Origin: Bacteroidales bacterium | Lineage (GTDB): Bacteria > Bacteroidota > Bacteroidia > Bacteroidales > VadinHA17 | DNA: 64,000 nucleotides | Assembly (NCBI GenBank): GCA_003142255.1 | Contig: PLLO01000012.1 | Location: forward strand, 248,001 to 312,000 | Direction of reading: 5' to 3' | Shown here: one piece after another, positions 28,018 through 35,608 of the stretch | Numbering within the stretch: position 1 is the stretch's first letter | Layout: each line of letters opens with the position of its first letter | Made by a program: the position numbers and the translations under genes | Notes under the pieces: generated by a model | The model's database searches: none | What the model saw: only the letters and a program-made list of their open reading frames with translations | What the model was told of the DNA's origin: nothing

Positions 28018-28039
28018 AAAAAGTATCCGGGACTTTTTT
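28018..28039 (+). terminator. Possible terminator downstream of tRNA-Ser(GCU)
   Basis: A 7-bp A/T-rich stem AAAAAGT / ACTTTTT with loop ATCCGGG and a final T-run. The stem is weak. The remaining sequence to about 28210 is AT-rich and shows no gene or other structure that I can support. Confidence 0.4.
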
Positions 28040-28214
28040 ATGGGACATAAGTTTGAATTCAGAAAGCAGTAAATGTATAGTATAACCCGATAGAATAAAT
28101 TATTTATCAGATTATCAAAGCACTAAGTATTTATTCCATGGTTTTTTTCAGGATTGAAAAGTCTGGCGATGACTCAGTTTAATAAAAATGTTAATAATAT
28201 TATTTGATTTTTTT

Positions 28215-28245
28215 TTTGTTATGTTCCTAAATAGTAGTATATTCG
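28215..28245 (+). promoter_or_regulatory. Bacteroidota-type promoter for the coiled-coil lipoprotein
   Basis: TTTG at 28215-28218, a 19-base spacer and TATATTCG at 28238-28245 fit the TTTG / TAnnTTTG consensus with one change. It leaves a roughly 75-base AT-rich untranslated leader before the ATG at 28329, typical of strongly expressed genes in this phylum. Confidence 0.65.
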
Positions 28246-28328
28246 CCCCGTAAAATTTGAAACTCAAACGATTAATTAAATAAAATCGGAAGTTGTTAAA
28301 TAAACAAAGTATTAAAAAGTTTAAAAAA

Positions 28329-28928
28329 ATGAAGAACAAAGTTTTAATGGGATTAGCAGCTATTGCAATGGTTGCTTTCCTTTCAAGTTGTGGTAAAGTT
28401 CCACAGACTGAAATCGATGCTACTAACGCAGCTATTGCTGCTGCTCAAGCCGCTGAAGCTAATGTTTATGTTCCTGCTGAATTTACAGCATTACAGGATT
28501 CAATGAATGCTATCAATGCTGCAGTTGAAGTTCAGAAATCAAAATTATTCAAGAAATTCGGCCCTATTAAGGAAAATCTTGCAAAAACCTTAACACTTGC
28601 TAACACTGTTGCCGCTGACGCAGCTACAAAGAAAGACGAAGTTAAGAAAGAAGCTGAAACTCTTCTGAATGACATCAAAGCTGTTAATGAAGAAAATGGC
28701 AAGCTTATTACAAAAGCTCCGAGAGGAAAAGAAGGTGCTGCTGTTATCGAACAGATCAAAGCTGACATGGTAACCATCAATACATCAGTTGCCGATGCAC
28801 AGGCTCTTTATGACAAAGGTAACTACATGGATGCTCTTAACAAAATCAAAGCTGCTAAAGAAAAAGCTGACGGAATCAACGCCGAGCTGAAAGAAGCTAT
28901 TGCTAAAGTTCATAAAGGCAAGAAGTAA
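28329..28928 (+). CDS. Abundant helical lipoprotein ending in lysines (Lpp-like by analogy)
   Basis: ATG at 28329 is chosen over an in-frame ATG at 28293 because it gives a standard lipoprotein signal: MKNKVLMGLAAIAMVAFLSSCGK, with the lipid-bearing Cys near residue 22. The mature ~178 residues are almost all Ala/Lys/Glu/Asp and predicted helical or coiled-coil, including YDKGNYMDALNKIKAAKEK, a pattern shared by DUF4398-type domains, and end in KVHKGKK. Codon use is strongly biased (GCT, GAA, AAA), unlike neighbouring genes, which suggests very high expression. It has its own promoter and terminator and precedes two L,D-transpeptidase genes. An envelope tether or spacer role is inferred; no homologue was checked. 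Confidence 0.8.
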   Translation: MKNKVLMGLAAIAMVAFLSSCGKVPQTEIDATNAAIAAAQAAEANVYVPAEFTALQDSMNAINAAVEVQKSKLFKKFGPIKENLAKTLTLANTVAADAATKKDEVKKEAETLLNDIKAVNEENGKLITKAPRGKEGAAVIEQIKADMVTINTSVADAQALYDKGNYMDALNKIKAAKEKADGINAELKEAIAKVHKGKK

Positions 28929-28952
28929 TTGATTATAAATCAATAGTCTTAT

Positions 28953-28984
28953 AAAAACCCCCGGGCTATCCCCGGGGTTTTTTG
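28953..28984 (+). terminator. Strong rho-independent terminator after the helical lipoprotein gene
   Basis: AAAAACCCCCGGG and CCCCGGGGTTTTTT form a GC-rich stem around CTAT with a T-run, 25 bases past the stop codon. It would isolate or attenuate transcription into the transpeptidase genes. Confidence 0.9.
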
Positions 28985-29007
28985 TATTTTGACCAAGGAT
29001 TGAAATT

Positions 29008-30120
29008 ATGAGTCTGATCTGGAAACAAATATTAATTATTTCTTCGGCGGCAATCTTTATTTTCCTCCTAATATTATTCTTAATCATCTATACGCCGAAA
29101 CCCCCTGTGAGTGACATGGCATATGCCCGAAATGCTCTTTCACTTGCTGCAAGGGACAAAGCCGATTCATACTCAAAAAAGCTTTATAAGGAAGCAAAAG
29201 GTTATTATGATTCAGCTCTCAGAAGCTGGCAAAAGGAAAATAAGAGGTTCCTTTATTTTCGGGATTACTCCAAAGTGGCAAAATTAGCAAAACTTGCTGT
29301 TAAGGCTGCAAACCAGGCAACGGATAACTCAAAATTCACCTCTTCAAACCTTAAAAGCAGCCTGAAGCAAAAAATAGATGCCCTTAATGACCTGGTTAAT
29401 AATATAGATGAGATGTTTACAACTTATCCGCTTACCGCTGAAACCAGGAACCGGATCTCCAAGGGGGGAATGCTGCTTAAGGAGGCACGGATAATTTATC
29501 AAAAGGGACATTACCTTGAAGCTGATAAGAAATTAACTGAATCAGAGTATCTGCTTACAACCTCCTATGAGAATGCCAACGTCAACCTGAAAAATTATTT
29601 CAAATCTTACCCCGAATGGAAAAAACTGGCTGAAAAAACTATTGCTAATTCAAGAGATAGCGGCGACTATTCAATAATCGTTGATAAATTCTCACGGAAA
29701 TTGATTGTTTATCTTGAAGGGACAAAAAAATATGAGTACTCAACTGAACTTGGAAAGAACTGGGTAGGTCATAAAATGGTCAGGGGCGATAAAGCAACTC
29801 CGGAAGGCATGTATAAAATAACCATGAAGTTCGAGAGCAATAAAACGAAGTATTATAAAGCACTTCTCCTCGATTATCCCAACGATGAGGATACGGCAAA
29901 ATTCAAAGCCGCAATTGAAAAAGGAATTCTTCCAAGGTCGGCAAAGATTGGCGGCCTGATTGAGATCCATGGCAACGGCGGCAAGGGAATTGACTGGACA
30001 GAAGGATGCATCGCCCTTACAGACAGGGAAATGGATTCTGTTTTCAAAATTGTAAAGGTAGGAACTCCTGTTACAATAGTAGGCTCTATGGTTGACCTGC
30101 ACCACGTAATGAAAAGATAA
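29008..30120 (+). CDS. L,D-transpeptidase-fold (YkuD) protein, YafK/DpaA-like, with helical stalk
   Basis: The 370-residue protein has an N-terminal membrane anchor (about residues 9-30), then about 180 residues of helices (ARNALSLAARDKADSYSKKLYKEAKGYYDSA; YQKGHYLEADKKLTESEYLL) similar in style to the preceding lipoprotein. The YkuD domain runs from about 220 (YSIIVDKFSRKLIVYLEG) to the end. Its active site reads IEIHGNGGKGIDWTEGCIALTD (Cys about 334): the usual S-H-G-C is T-E-G-C, which is closer to the YafK/DpaA group than to cross-linking L,D-transpeptidases. DpaA of E. coli detaches Braun lipoprotein from peptidoglycan. Hydrolase or transferase activity here cannot be decided from sequence. 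Confidence 0.85.
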   Translation: MSLIWKQILIISSAAIFIFLLILFLIIYTPKPPVSDMAYARNALSLAARDKADSYSKKLYKEAKGYYDSALRSWQKENKRFLYFRDYSKVAKLAKLAVKAANQATDNSKFTSSNLKSSLKQKIDALNDLVNNIDEMFTTYPLTAETRNRISKGGMLLKEARIIYQKGHYLEADKKLTESEYLLTTSYENANVNLKNYFKSYPEWKKLAEKTIANSRDSGDYSIIVDKFSRKLIVYLEGTKKYEYSTELGKNWVGHKMVRGDKATPEGMYKITMKFESNKTKYYKALLLDYPNDEDTAKFKAAIEKGILPRSAKIGGLIEIHGNGGKGIDWTEGCIALTDREMDSVFKIVKVGTPVTIVGSMVDLHHVMKR

Positions 30121-30129
30121 ATCGACCTG

Positions 30130-30942
30130 ATGGAAAATGATAATATAATATCTGACCCTGAACAGCCTGTGACAGAACCGGAACAGCCCGGCAAAAGCCA
30201 GGTTGAGACAACCGATCAGGCCACAGAAGAGAAATCATTCTGGCAAAGGCTCCAGGAAAACAAGAGACTTTTCAGCCTGCTCAGGAGACTTTTCTTCACT
30301 CTTATGACTGCACTGGCATTATTCCTCATATTCCTGTTTATTATTTATGTCGTTCCTGCCCTGCAGGAAATACCTTCAGGAGGTAGAACTCATCTGGTAA
30401 ATTCAGAGGAGCTTAAACAAAGCTCTCCTTACAGGAAACAGATAACGCAGATGAAGAAAGACATCGACCATCTTGCTATTAAATATAACAATTATACTAC
30501 CGGCCAGTCATATTTGGTAATTAATACAACAGATAACTTCTTCTACCTCTATAAGAATAAGAAGCTTATCAGGAGCGGCCATTGCAGTACAGGCAGTTAT
30601 ATGATGCTGAAAACTGAAGAGGGCAGAAGCTGGGTATTCAAGACGCCCAAGGGTAAAAGAACTATACAGGGGAAAACCACTCATCCCTACTGGCACAGGA
30701 GCGACTGGTCATATATTGAAGAAGGATCTCCGGTACCTCCGAAGGATGATCCTTCAAGATATGAATACGGAGTCCTGGGCGATTATGCCATGTCGCTTGG
30801 CGACGGTTACATGGTACATGGTACAATCTATAAGCGATTTCTTGGCATGCCCGTAACGCATGGATGCGTGCGGTTAAACGATGAAGACCTCGATGTCGTT
30901 TTCCATTCCCTCAACATCGGGTCAAAAGTGTATATATTCTGA
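30130..30942 (+). CDS. L,D-transpeptidase (YkuD), canonical active site
   Basis: The 270-residue protein has an acidic cytoplasmic head, one TM helix (about residues 56-77) and a periplasmic YkuD domain. The active site is complete: YMVHGTIYKRFLGMPVTHGCVRL, with catalytic Cys near 246, His upstream, and the C-terminal GSKVYIF strand. Such enzymes form 3-3 peptidoglycan cross-links or attach lipoproteins to diaminopimelate. It starts 9 bases after the first YkuD gene, so the two are cotranscribed and presumably act on the same envelope substrate. Confidence 0.92.
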   Translation: MENDNIISDPEQPVTEPEQPGKSQVETTDQATEEKSFWQRLQENKRLFSLLRRLFFTLMTALALFLIFLFIIYVVPALQEIPSGGRTHLVNSEELKQSSPYRKQITQMKKDIDHLAIKYNNYTTGQSYLVINTTDNFFYLYKNKKLIRSGHCSTGSYMMLKTEEGRSWVFKTPKGKRTIQGKTTHPYWHRSDWSYIEEGSPVPPKDDPSRYEYGVLGDYAMSLGDGYMVHGTIYKRFLGMPVTHGCVRLNDEDLDVVFHSLNIGSKVYIF

Positions 30943-30962
30943 TTTGAAAATATTTAACCAAA

Positions 30963-31763
30963 ATGGGAACCGAAAACGAAAATAATCCCAATTTCAGAAA
31001 AATTCTGATAATTACTCTGACTTCGCTTATAGGAGCTGTCCTGGTCTATTTTTCAGTAATGTGTATCCTTGCTCCGGTAAGGAAACTTCAGGAAATAAAT
31101 GAGAAATATGCTTTTCAGCCTGATGAGAAGAATAAAATTGATGAAAGGATATATTCCGATTCAGCTTATCTTAAATTATTGAAGGAGAAATCATTTCTGC
31201 AATCAAGGATTGCAATGGCTGAATCAGATTCCATTTATGTTACAATTAACATACCTGACAGTACTATTGACCTTGAGATCTGCGGAGTGGTAGTACATAG
31301 TACGAAGATTCAGAAAATGAGCATCAGTAATATTATTAAATCGGGGAATGAATACATTATTTCGTCCATGCTGAGCAAACCATTTTCAATTGAAAACAGC
31401 TTTTCCACCATTCCCAGGGAACCCCTTATGATAAAGATGGCGCCGAAGGATACTTCAGAATATGTGCCCGATGTCGTACCTGATACTGCATACCATGAGC
31501 CGGTTAATTATGTCCTCGAAATGAGCAACGGTACCAGGATATTTGTATACCAGGCTGAATTTCCACATTCTGGCGACAAGATGCACCTCTTTAAGTTCGA
31601 TATGAAGTACAGGCTTCAGAATACATTTAACGCAATAAAAAGGACCATGGTCTTTAAAGTCCCTGACTACCATCCCTTTATAAAGATCAGAATACCCATG
31701 GCTGATGCAAAGATAATCTACCGGGCTCTTCCGGTTCATGGCCAGATCGCCGTATACAGGTAA
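30963..31763 (+). CDS. Membrane-anchored periplasmic protein, possibly an inactive YkuD-like paralogue
   Basis: The 266-residue product has one N-terminal TM helix (about residues 13-36) and a periplasmic region. I do not recognise a family with certainty. The segment SIYVTINIPDSTIDLEICGVVVHSTKI resembles the first strands of the YkuD domain in the preceding gene (YLVINTTDNFFYLYKNKKLI), and the end (RALPVHGQIAVYR) lies where the active site would be, but there is no H-G-C motif, so it would be catalytically dead. It follows the second transpeptidase by 20 bases and is probably part of the same operon. Confidence 0.6.
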   Translation: MGTENENNPNFRKILIITLTSLIGAVLVYFSVMCILAPVRKLQEINEKYAFQPDEKNKIDERIYSDSAYLKLLKEKSFLQSRIAMAESDSIYVTINIPDSTIDLEICGVVVHSTKIQKMSISNIIKSGNEYIISSMLSKPFSIENSFSTIPREPLMIKMAPKDTSEYVPDVVPDTAYHEPVNYVLEMSNGTRIFVYQAEFPHSGDKMHLFKFDMKYRLQNTFNAIKRTMVFKVPDYHPFIKIRIPMADAKIIYRALPVHGQIAVYR

Positions 31764-31843
31764 TCAAAATTATTTACTCCCGGTTCAGCTTACATCAAAA
31801 AAAAATGTAAGTTTATGATCGTATTATTTTAACTATAACTTTC

Positions 31844-33121
31844 ATGGGAAGATTTACCGGCGTTATCGGGATTGTGATAATCCTCGGACTGGCGTTTTTA
31901 TGGTCAAACAACCGTAAGGCTATTAACAAGAGGCTTGTGATTACAGGGCTCTTGCTGCAGCTGGTACTTGCTATATTTATTCTGAAGGTACCTCTTGGCC
32001 GGGAAATTTTTGCCTTTCTGGGTAAGGCAATAAATAAACTCCTCGATTTTTCACAGCAGGGCGGGCAGTTCGTCTTTGGCGACCTTACAAAAGTTACGCA
32101 GATACTGCCTGAAGGCATTATAAAGAGCGGAGTCTTCCTTTTTATACTTCTCCCCACAATAATTTTTGTATGTGTTCTGGTAGCGATGGCTTATCATGTT
32201 GGAATCATGCAAAGAGTTGTAGCTGTCCTGGCAAAGTTCGTCCGCTGGGCAATGAGAGTAAGCGGAAGCGAAGCCCTTTCAAACGTGGCAAGCGCCTTTG
32301 TCGGGCAGGTTGAGGCACAAATAATGATCCGGCCCTACCTGTCAGGAATGACAAAATCTGAGCTCCTTGCCTCTATGACCGGCTCGATGGCATGTATTGC
32401 CGGAGGGGTCATGGCAGTATATATTTCCATGGGTGTGCCTGCATCGTACCTTCTTGCAGCCAGCCTTATGGCTGCTCCCGGCGCCCTGGTTATCGCAAAA
32501 ATAGTTTTTCCTGAGACTGAAGTATCCGAAACCATGGGTAAAGTCACTCTTGAGGTAAAAAAGGAACATTCAAATATCATGGATGCAATTGCCTCCGGAG
32601 CATCCGATGGAATGAAGATTTCGATAAACGTTATTGCCATGCTCATAGGAGTAATTGCTCTTATTGCCCTGATTGATGCCCTGTTAGGCTATTTTGGACA
32701 TTTTTTGGCATGGACCGGATTATCGCTGAGCGTTCTAGGTCTTGATGTTGATCATCTCAGCCTGAAAAGTGTCGTTGGCTCTCTCTTTTCACTCCTGGCA
32801 ATTGTGATGGGAGTTCCGCCCAAAGAGTCGATGTCGGTCGGATCTCTTATGGGAACCAAAATGGTCATCAATGAATTCGTTGCCTATTCCGATCTGTCGC
32901 CAATGATCGCCAAGGGAATGCTGAGCGCCAAATCAGTTGTGATCGCAAGCTTTGCCCTGTGCGGATTTGCAAATTTCTCTTCTGTTGCAATTCAGCTCGG
33001 GGGTATCGGGGCAATTGCTCCAAACCGCAAAGCCGATCTTGCAAGACTGGGGTTGAAGGCAATGATCTGCGGGACCATGGCATCATATATCTCGGCTTCT
33101 CTGGCGGGGATACTGCTGTAG
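31844..33121 (+). CDS. Concentrative nucleoside transporter, CNT/NupC family
   Basis: The 425-residue integral membrane protein has the CNT layout: three N-terminal helices, the gate domain, FVGQVEAQIMIRPYLSGMTKSELLASMTGSMACIAGGVMAVYISMG (about 152-197) with the nucleoside-binding Gln/Glu residues, and the late motifs MGTKMVINEFVAYSDL (about 336) and FALCGFANFSSVAIQLGGIGAIAPNRK (about 370). CNT proteins import nucleosides with sodium or protons. It lies close to the putative nucleic-acid scavenging island downstream, although DedA and tRNA genes intervene. Confidence 0.95.
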   Translation: MGRFTGVIGIVIILGLAFLWSNNRKAINKRLVITGLLLQLVLAIFILKVPLGREIFAFLGKAINKLLDFSQQGGQFVFGDLTKVTQILPEGIIKSGVFLFILLPTIIFVCVLVAMAYHVGIMQRVVAVLAKFVRWAMRVSGSEALSNVASAFVGQVEAQIMIRPYLSGMTKSELLASMTGSMACIAGGVMAVYISMGVPASYLLAASLMAAPGALVIAKIVFPETEVSETMGKVTLEVKKEHSNIMDAIASGASDGMKISINVIAMLIGVIALIALIDALLGYFGHFLAWTGLSLSVLGLDVDHLSLKSVVGSLFSLLAIVMGVPPKESMSVGSLMGTKMVINEFVAYSDLSPMIAKGMLSAKSVVIASFALCGFANFSSVAIQLGGIGAIAPNRKADLARLGLKAMICGTMASYISASLAGILL

Positions 33122-33150
33122 AGGATTACCTTCAGTGATCTCTATTTTGG
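33122..33150 (+). repeat. Degenerate fragment of the 121-bp repeat
   Basis: GGATTACCTTCAGTGATC, immediately after the transporter stop codon, matches the inner part of the second 121-bp repeat (34149-34167) at 17 of 18 bases and then diverges. It looks like an eroded copy. Confidence 0.45.
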
Positions 33151-33181
33151 TACTCTGAGCATTTTAATCCTGTTTAAAAAA

Positions 33182-33814
33182 TTACTTTTTGATTTTCTTC
33201 TTTATATAACTATATAAAAAAGGAATCGACGTGATCACAATAAAGAATATTACTATGTATCCCAGGTAATCTTTTATGCCCGGGAAATTCTTACCCAGGA
33301 AATAGCCGGTTAAAACCAATACGTTTACCCAAAAGAATGCTCCCACGAGACTGTAAATAAAGAATTTACGGTAATCTAATTTTACAATGCCGGCAACTAT
33401 CGGAGCAAATGTTCGTACAATTGGAAGAAACCTGCTTAACACTATGGTCTTTTTCCCATATTTTAAGTAAAATTCATTTGCTGCAATCAGATGTTCCTGA
33501 CGGAAGAAAAAGCCTGATTTCCGCTTGAATAACAATGTTCCCACCTTTTCCCCAAATGCATAACCGACCATGTTACCTGCAACCGCAGCAATAATAATTA
33601 AAACAACCAAAATGAGAGGATGCACTACGAGAATCCCGGTTGAACATAATAAGCCTGCCGTAAACAGAAGAGAGTCACCGGGAAGAAAAAAACCAACAAA
33701 AAGACCTGTTTCCGCAAACACAATGAAAAGCAGCAGATAGATTCCTCCGTAAATAATAATGCTTTCAGGAGATACCAGTTGCTTTAAAAAATTGAATATC
33801 TCATCCATGCGCAT
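33182..33814 (-). CDS. DedA family membrane protein
   Basis: About 210 residues with five to six hydrophobic helices and the DedA signature: FAETGLFVGFFLPGDSLLFTAGLL near the N-terminus and GKKTIVLSRFLPIVRTFAPIVAGIVKLDYRKFFIYSLVGAFFWVN (about 125-170) with the conserved Arg and Pro residues. DedA proteins are lipid scramblase/flippase-like; some recycle undecaprenyl phosphate. The N-terminus is ambiguous: ATG at 33808, 33814 and 33832 are all in frame. It is transcribed alone. Confidence 0.9.
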   Translation of the reverse strand: MRMDEIFNFLKQLVSPESIIIYGGIYLLLFIVFAETGLFVGFFLPGDSLLFTAGLLCSTGILVVHPLILVVLIIIAAVAGNMVGYAFGEKVGTLLFKRKSGFFFRQEHLIAANEFYLKYGKKTIVLSRFLPIVRTFAPIVAGIVKLDYRKFFIYSLVGAFFWVNVLVLTGYFLGKNFPGIKDYLGYIVIFFIVITSIPFLYSYIKKKIKK

Positions 33815-33952
33815 TTCTTTTGAGAAGAACAATTCTTTAAATGTAATTGAAAAATTACATCTTGATAATTAAAAAAGCACTTACTGTGGTCAGGGCAACT
33901 GGTTTTTCCACCAACTTCAGAACTTAAGACAATAAGTAATGCCTGGAATGAT

Positions 33953-34073
33953 GGGGACGGGGGAGAGTACAGAGATTACCTTTGGTGATCCCTTTTGGGG
34001 CACCTGGCAAAGCCTTCATGAACCCTTCGGGTATTATTTATTTTCCCTCATCCCCTTACGAAAGCAAGCTTTC
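33953..34073. repeat. 121-bp direct repeat, copy 1
   Basis: Starts GGGGACGGGGGAGAGTAC and ends AAGCAAGCTTTC. It contains GCAAAGCCTTCATGAA followed by CCCTTCGGG and TATTATTTATTTT, which copies the trailer organisation of the two tRNA-Ser genes. Three substitutions separate it from copy 2. No gene is supported in 33833-34313; an apparent 61-codon frame merely reads through the second repeat. Confidence 0.95.
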
Positions 34074-34129
34074 TGAATATTGATCATTAATCGTACTCTA
34101 AATCACGCCCCTCTTTACGAAGTAGAGAG

Positions 34130-34250
34130 GGGGACGGGGGAGAGTACAGGGATTACCTTCGGTGATCCCTTTTGGGGCACCTGGCAAAGTCTTCATGAAC
34201 CCTTCGGGTATTATTTATTTTCCCTCATCCCCTTACGAAAGCAAGCTTTC
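34130..34250. repeat. 121-bp direct repeat, copy 2
   Basis: Same length and orientation as copy 1, starting 177 bases later, with three substitutions. It abuts the terminator of tRNA-Ser(CGA), so the end of the repeat lies 64 bases from the tRNA. Confidence 0.95.
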
Positions 34251-34261
34251 GACGGGGCTTC

Positions 34262-34300
34262 GTAAAATAAATAATCCCGCTATCGGACGATAGCGGGATT
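34262..34300 (-). terminator. Terminator of tRNA-Ser(CGA)
   Basis: On the minus strand AATCCCGCTATCG and CGATAGCGGGATT form a near-perfect 12-13 bp hairpin followed by ATTTATTTTACG, 14 bases after the tRNA 3' end. Confidence 0.85.
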
Positions 34301-34313
34301 CATGAAGGCTTTG

Positions 34314-34402
34314 CGGAGAGGGGGGGATTCGAACCCCCGGTCCGCCGGAAGGCGGACAACGGTTTTCGAGACCGCCGCAATCGACCACTCTGCCATCTCT
34401 CC
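34314..34402 (-). tRNA. tRNA-Ser(CGA)
   Basis: An 89-base class II tRNA on the minus strand. Anticodon loop CTCGAAA gives anticodon CGA (34366-34368), reading UCG. The variable arm is a strong hairpin built from TCCGCC/GGCGGA (34341-34356). T-loop is TTCGAAT. The acceptor is GGAGAGA against CCTCTCC, leaving an A7-C66 mismatch at the base of the stem, where the other tRNA-Ser in this window has a proper pair. CCA is not encoded. Confidence 0.9.
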
Positions 34403-34410
34403 CAAAAATA

Positions 34411-34461
34411 TCTGCCGCATTTGACCACGGCGTCTATCCGCCGGCTGGCGGACCATCTCTC
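34411..34461 (-). pseudogene. Broken tRNA-Ser 5' half
   Basis: Reading the minus strand from 34461, GGAGAGATGG equals the first 10 bases of tRNA-Ser(CGA). It is interrupted by the palindrome TCCGCCAGCCGGCGGA (34437-34452) plus a few bases, then continues with a stretch that matches the tRNA D-arm region at 14 of 18 bases (34411-34428 against 34371-34388). No anticodon arm or 3' half follows. Confidence 0.6.
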
Positions 34462-34528
34462 CAAAAAAAAGCTTCGGGCTGCAAATATATATATAATTTA
34501 TTCGCTGCTTTATACCTGCTTTGTCAAA

Positions 34529-35605
34529 TTAACGTGAAACGATCAGACGTGTAGTCATATTAAGTTTCCCGTCGGAAGCCGAAAGAAAATAATATCCTGT
34601 TTCAAGTCCCGAAATATCAAATATTACAGGCTTGCCTCCAACACTCTTGCTTAAAACAACCCTTCCTGTTATGTCTGAAATCCTTATATTATAGAAATCT
34701 GAGAAGCTATCAGGAAGTTCTATGGTCACCAGATCGTTTGCAGGATTTGGATGAAGAGTGATTTCTATCTTACTGCCAGTAGTTTCATTTACTCCAGTCT
34801 GTGTTCCCCATATGAGAGAAACATAAGCCGGATTATCTATAAAAGGATTGCGGTTGCCCTGTATTGTATAAACAGCTTCATTCCTGTCCTTCTCCTTCTG
34901 ACTGACAGGATCTGCAACATCCCATTCCATAAGCATTTTCAGGGCCCATGCCTTTGGCTGTGAACCCGTTACCATATCGCTTCCCGGCCAGCCGGAATCT
35001 TCTCCGTAATATCTTACCGCCATATAAAAATATGACCTCGCAAAATCTCCTTTATATGCATCTATAGGTTCAAAAACTATACCTGAATAGCCAGTATAGG
35101 ATGAAGGACCAAGTTTGCTTCCGTTTGATGAAGTCCATGTTGGACTTGATGTCACTCCGAACGGGTAATTGTCACGTTTGTTATTTACATAACCGTCGGT
35201 AGGATACAAATGAAAAAGATCAGTGTACATCGGTTCTATCTCTCCCCCGAACCAGCTCTTCGGAAATGAGTGTTCCCTGTTATAGCAGTCGCCTTCAGCT
35301 GAATAATTACCGCACTGGTCAGTAATAAAAGTAAAAGTATAGGCCGGTGTCCCGTATGGCTTATCGGAATACATATCCCACACCTTACTGTCACTTTTCT
35401 TGTCGGTGCTCTGGAACGCTGTCCAGAGTTGAGCATATGTTACATATGTATGATTATCAATTATATCATGAAGCGCCTGCTGAAGGAGTGTGCCCGACAA
35501 CCCTGAAGCAGAATCATAATACCCTGCAGGCTGCGCTGCAGAGTATACGGCAAACAGACAAAAGCCGAGAAAGGATAAAAGATATTTTGAAACTCTTTCT
35601 CTCAT
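34529..35605 (-). CDS. Secreted endonuclease I with T9SS sorting domain
   Basis: The 358-residue product has a signal peptide (FLGFCLFAVYSAAQ). The nuclease domain (about 25-275) contains DCYNREHSFPKSWF (His near 112), DLFHLYPTDGYVNNKRDNYPFG and FEPIDAYKGDFARSYFYMAVRY, all hallmarks of the EndA/endonuclease I beta-beta-alpha metal family, which cleaves DNA and RNA non-specifically. The last 75 residues (ITLHPNPANDLVTIELP ... GYYFLSASDGKLNMTTRLIVSR) are a T9SS type A sorting domain, so the nuclease should be released or displayed outside. It is the last gene of the minus-strand TonB receptor operon, 3 bases after a DUF5689 gene. Confidence 0.92.
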   Translation of the reverse strand: MRERVSKYLLSFLGFCLFAVYSAAQPAGYYDSASGLSGTLLQQALHDIIDNHTYVTYAQLWTAFQSTDKKSDSKVWDMYSDKPYGTPAYTFTFITDQCGNYSAEGDCYNREHSFPKSWFGGEIEPMYTDLFHLYPTDGYVNNKRDNYPFGVTSSPTWTSSNGSKLGPSSYTGYSGIVFEPIDAYKGDFARSYFYMAVRYYGEDSGWPGSDMVTGSQPKAWALKMLMEWDVADPVSQKEKDRNEAVYTIQGNRNPFIDNPAYVSLIWGTQTGVNETTGSKIEITLHPNPANDLVTIELPDSFSDFYNIRISDITGRVVLSKSVGGKPVIFDISGLETGYYFLSASDGKLNMTTRLIVSR

Positions 35606-35608
35606 ATA

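Noticed and set aside
28293-28328. Extended N-terminus of the helical lipoprotein from ATG 28293
   Set aside because: The added 12 residues would displace the lipoprotein signal and carry no conserved feature.
34080-34265. 61-codon plus-strand ORF between the DedA gene and tRNA-Ser(CGA)
   Set aside because: Most of it is the second 121-bp repeat; no family or coding bias is visible.
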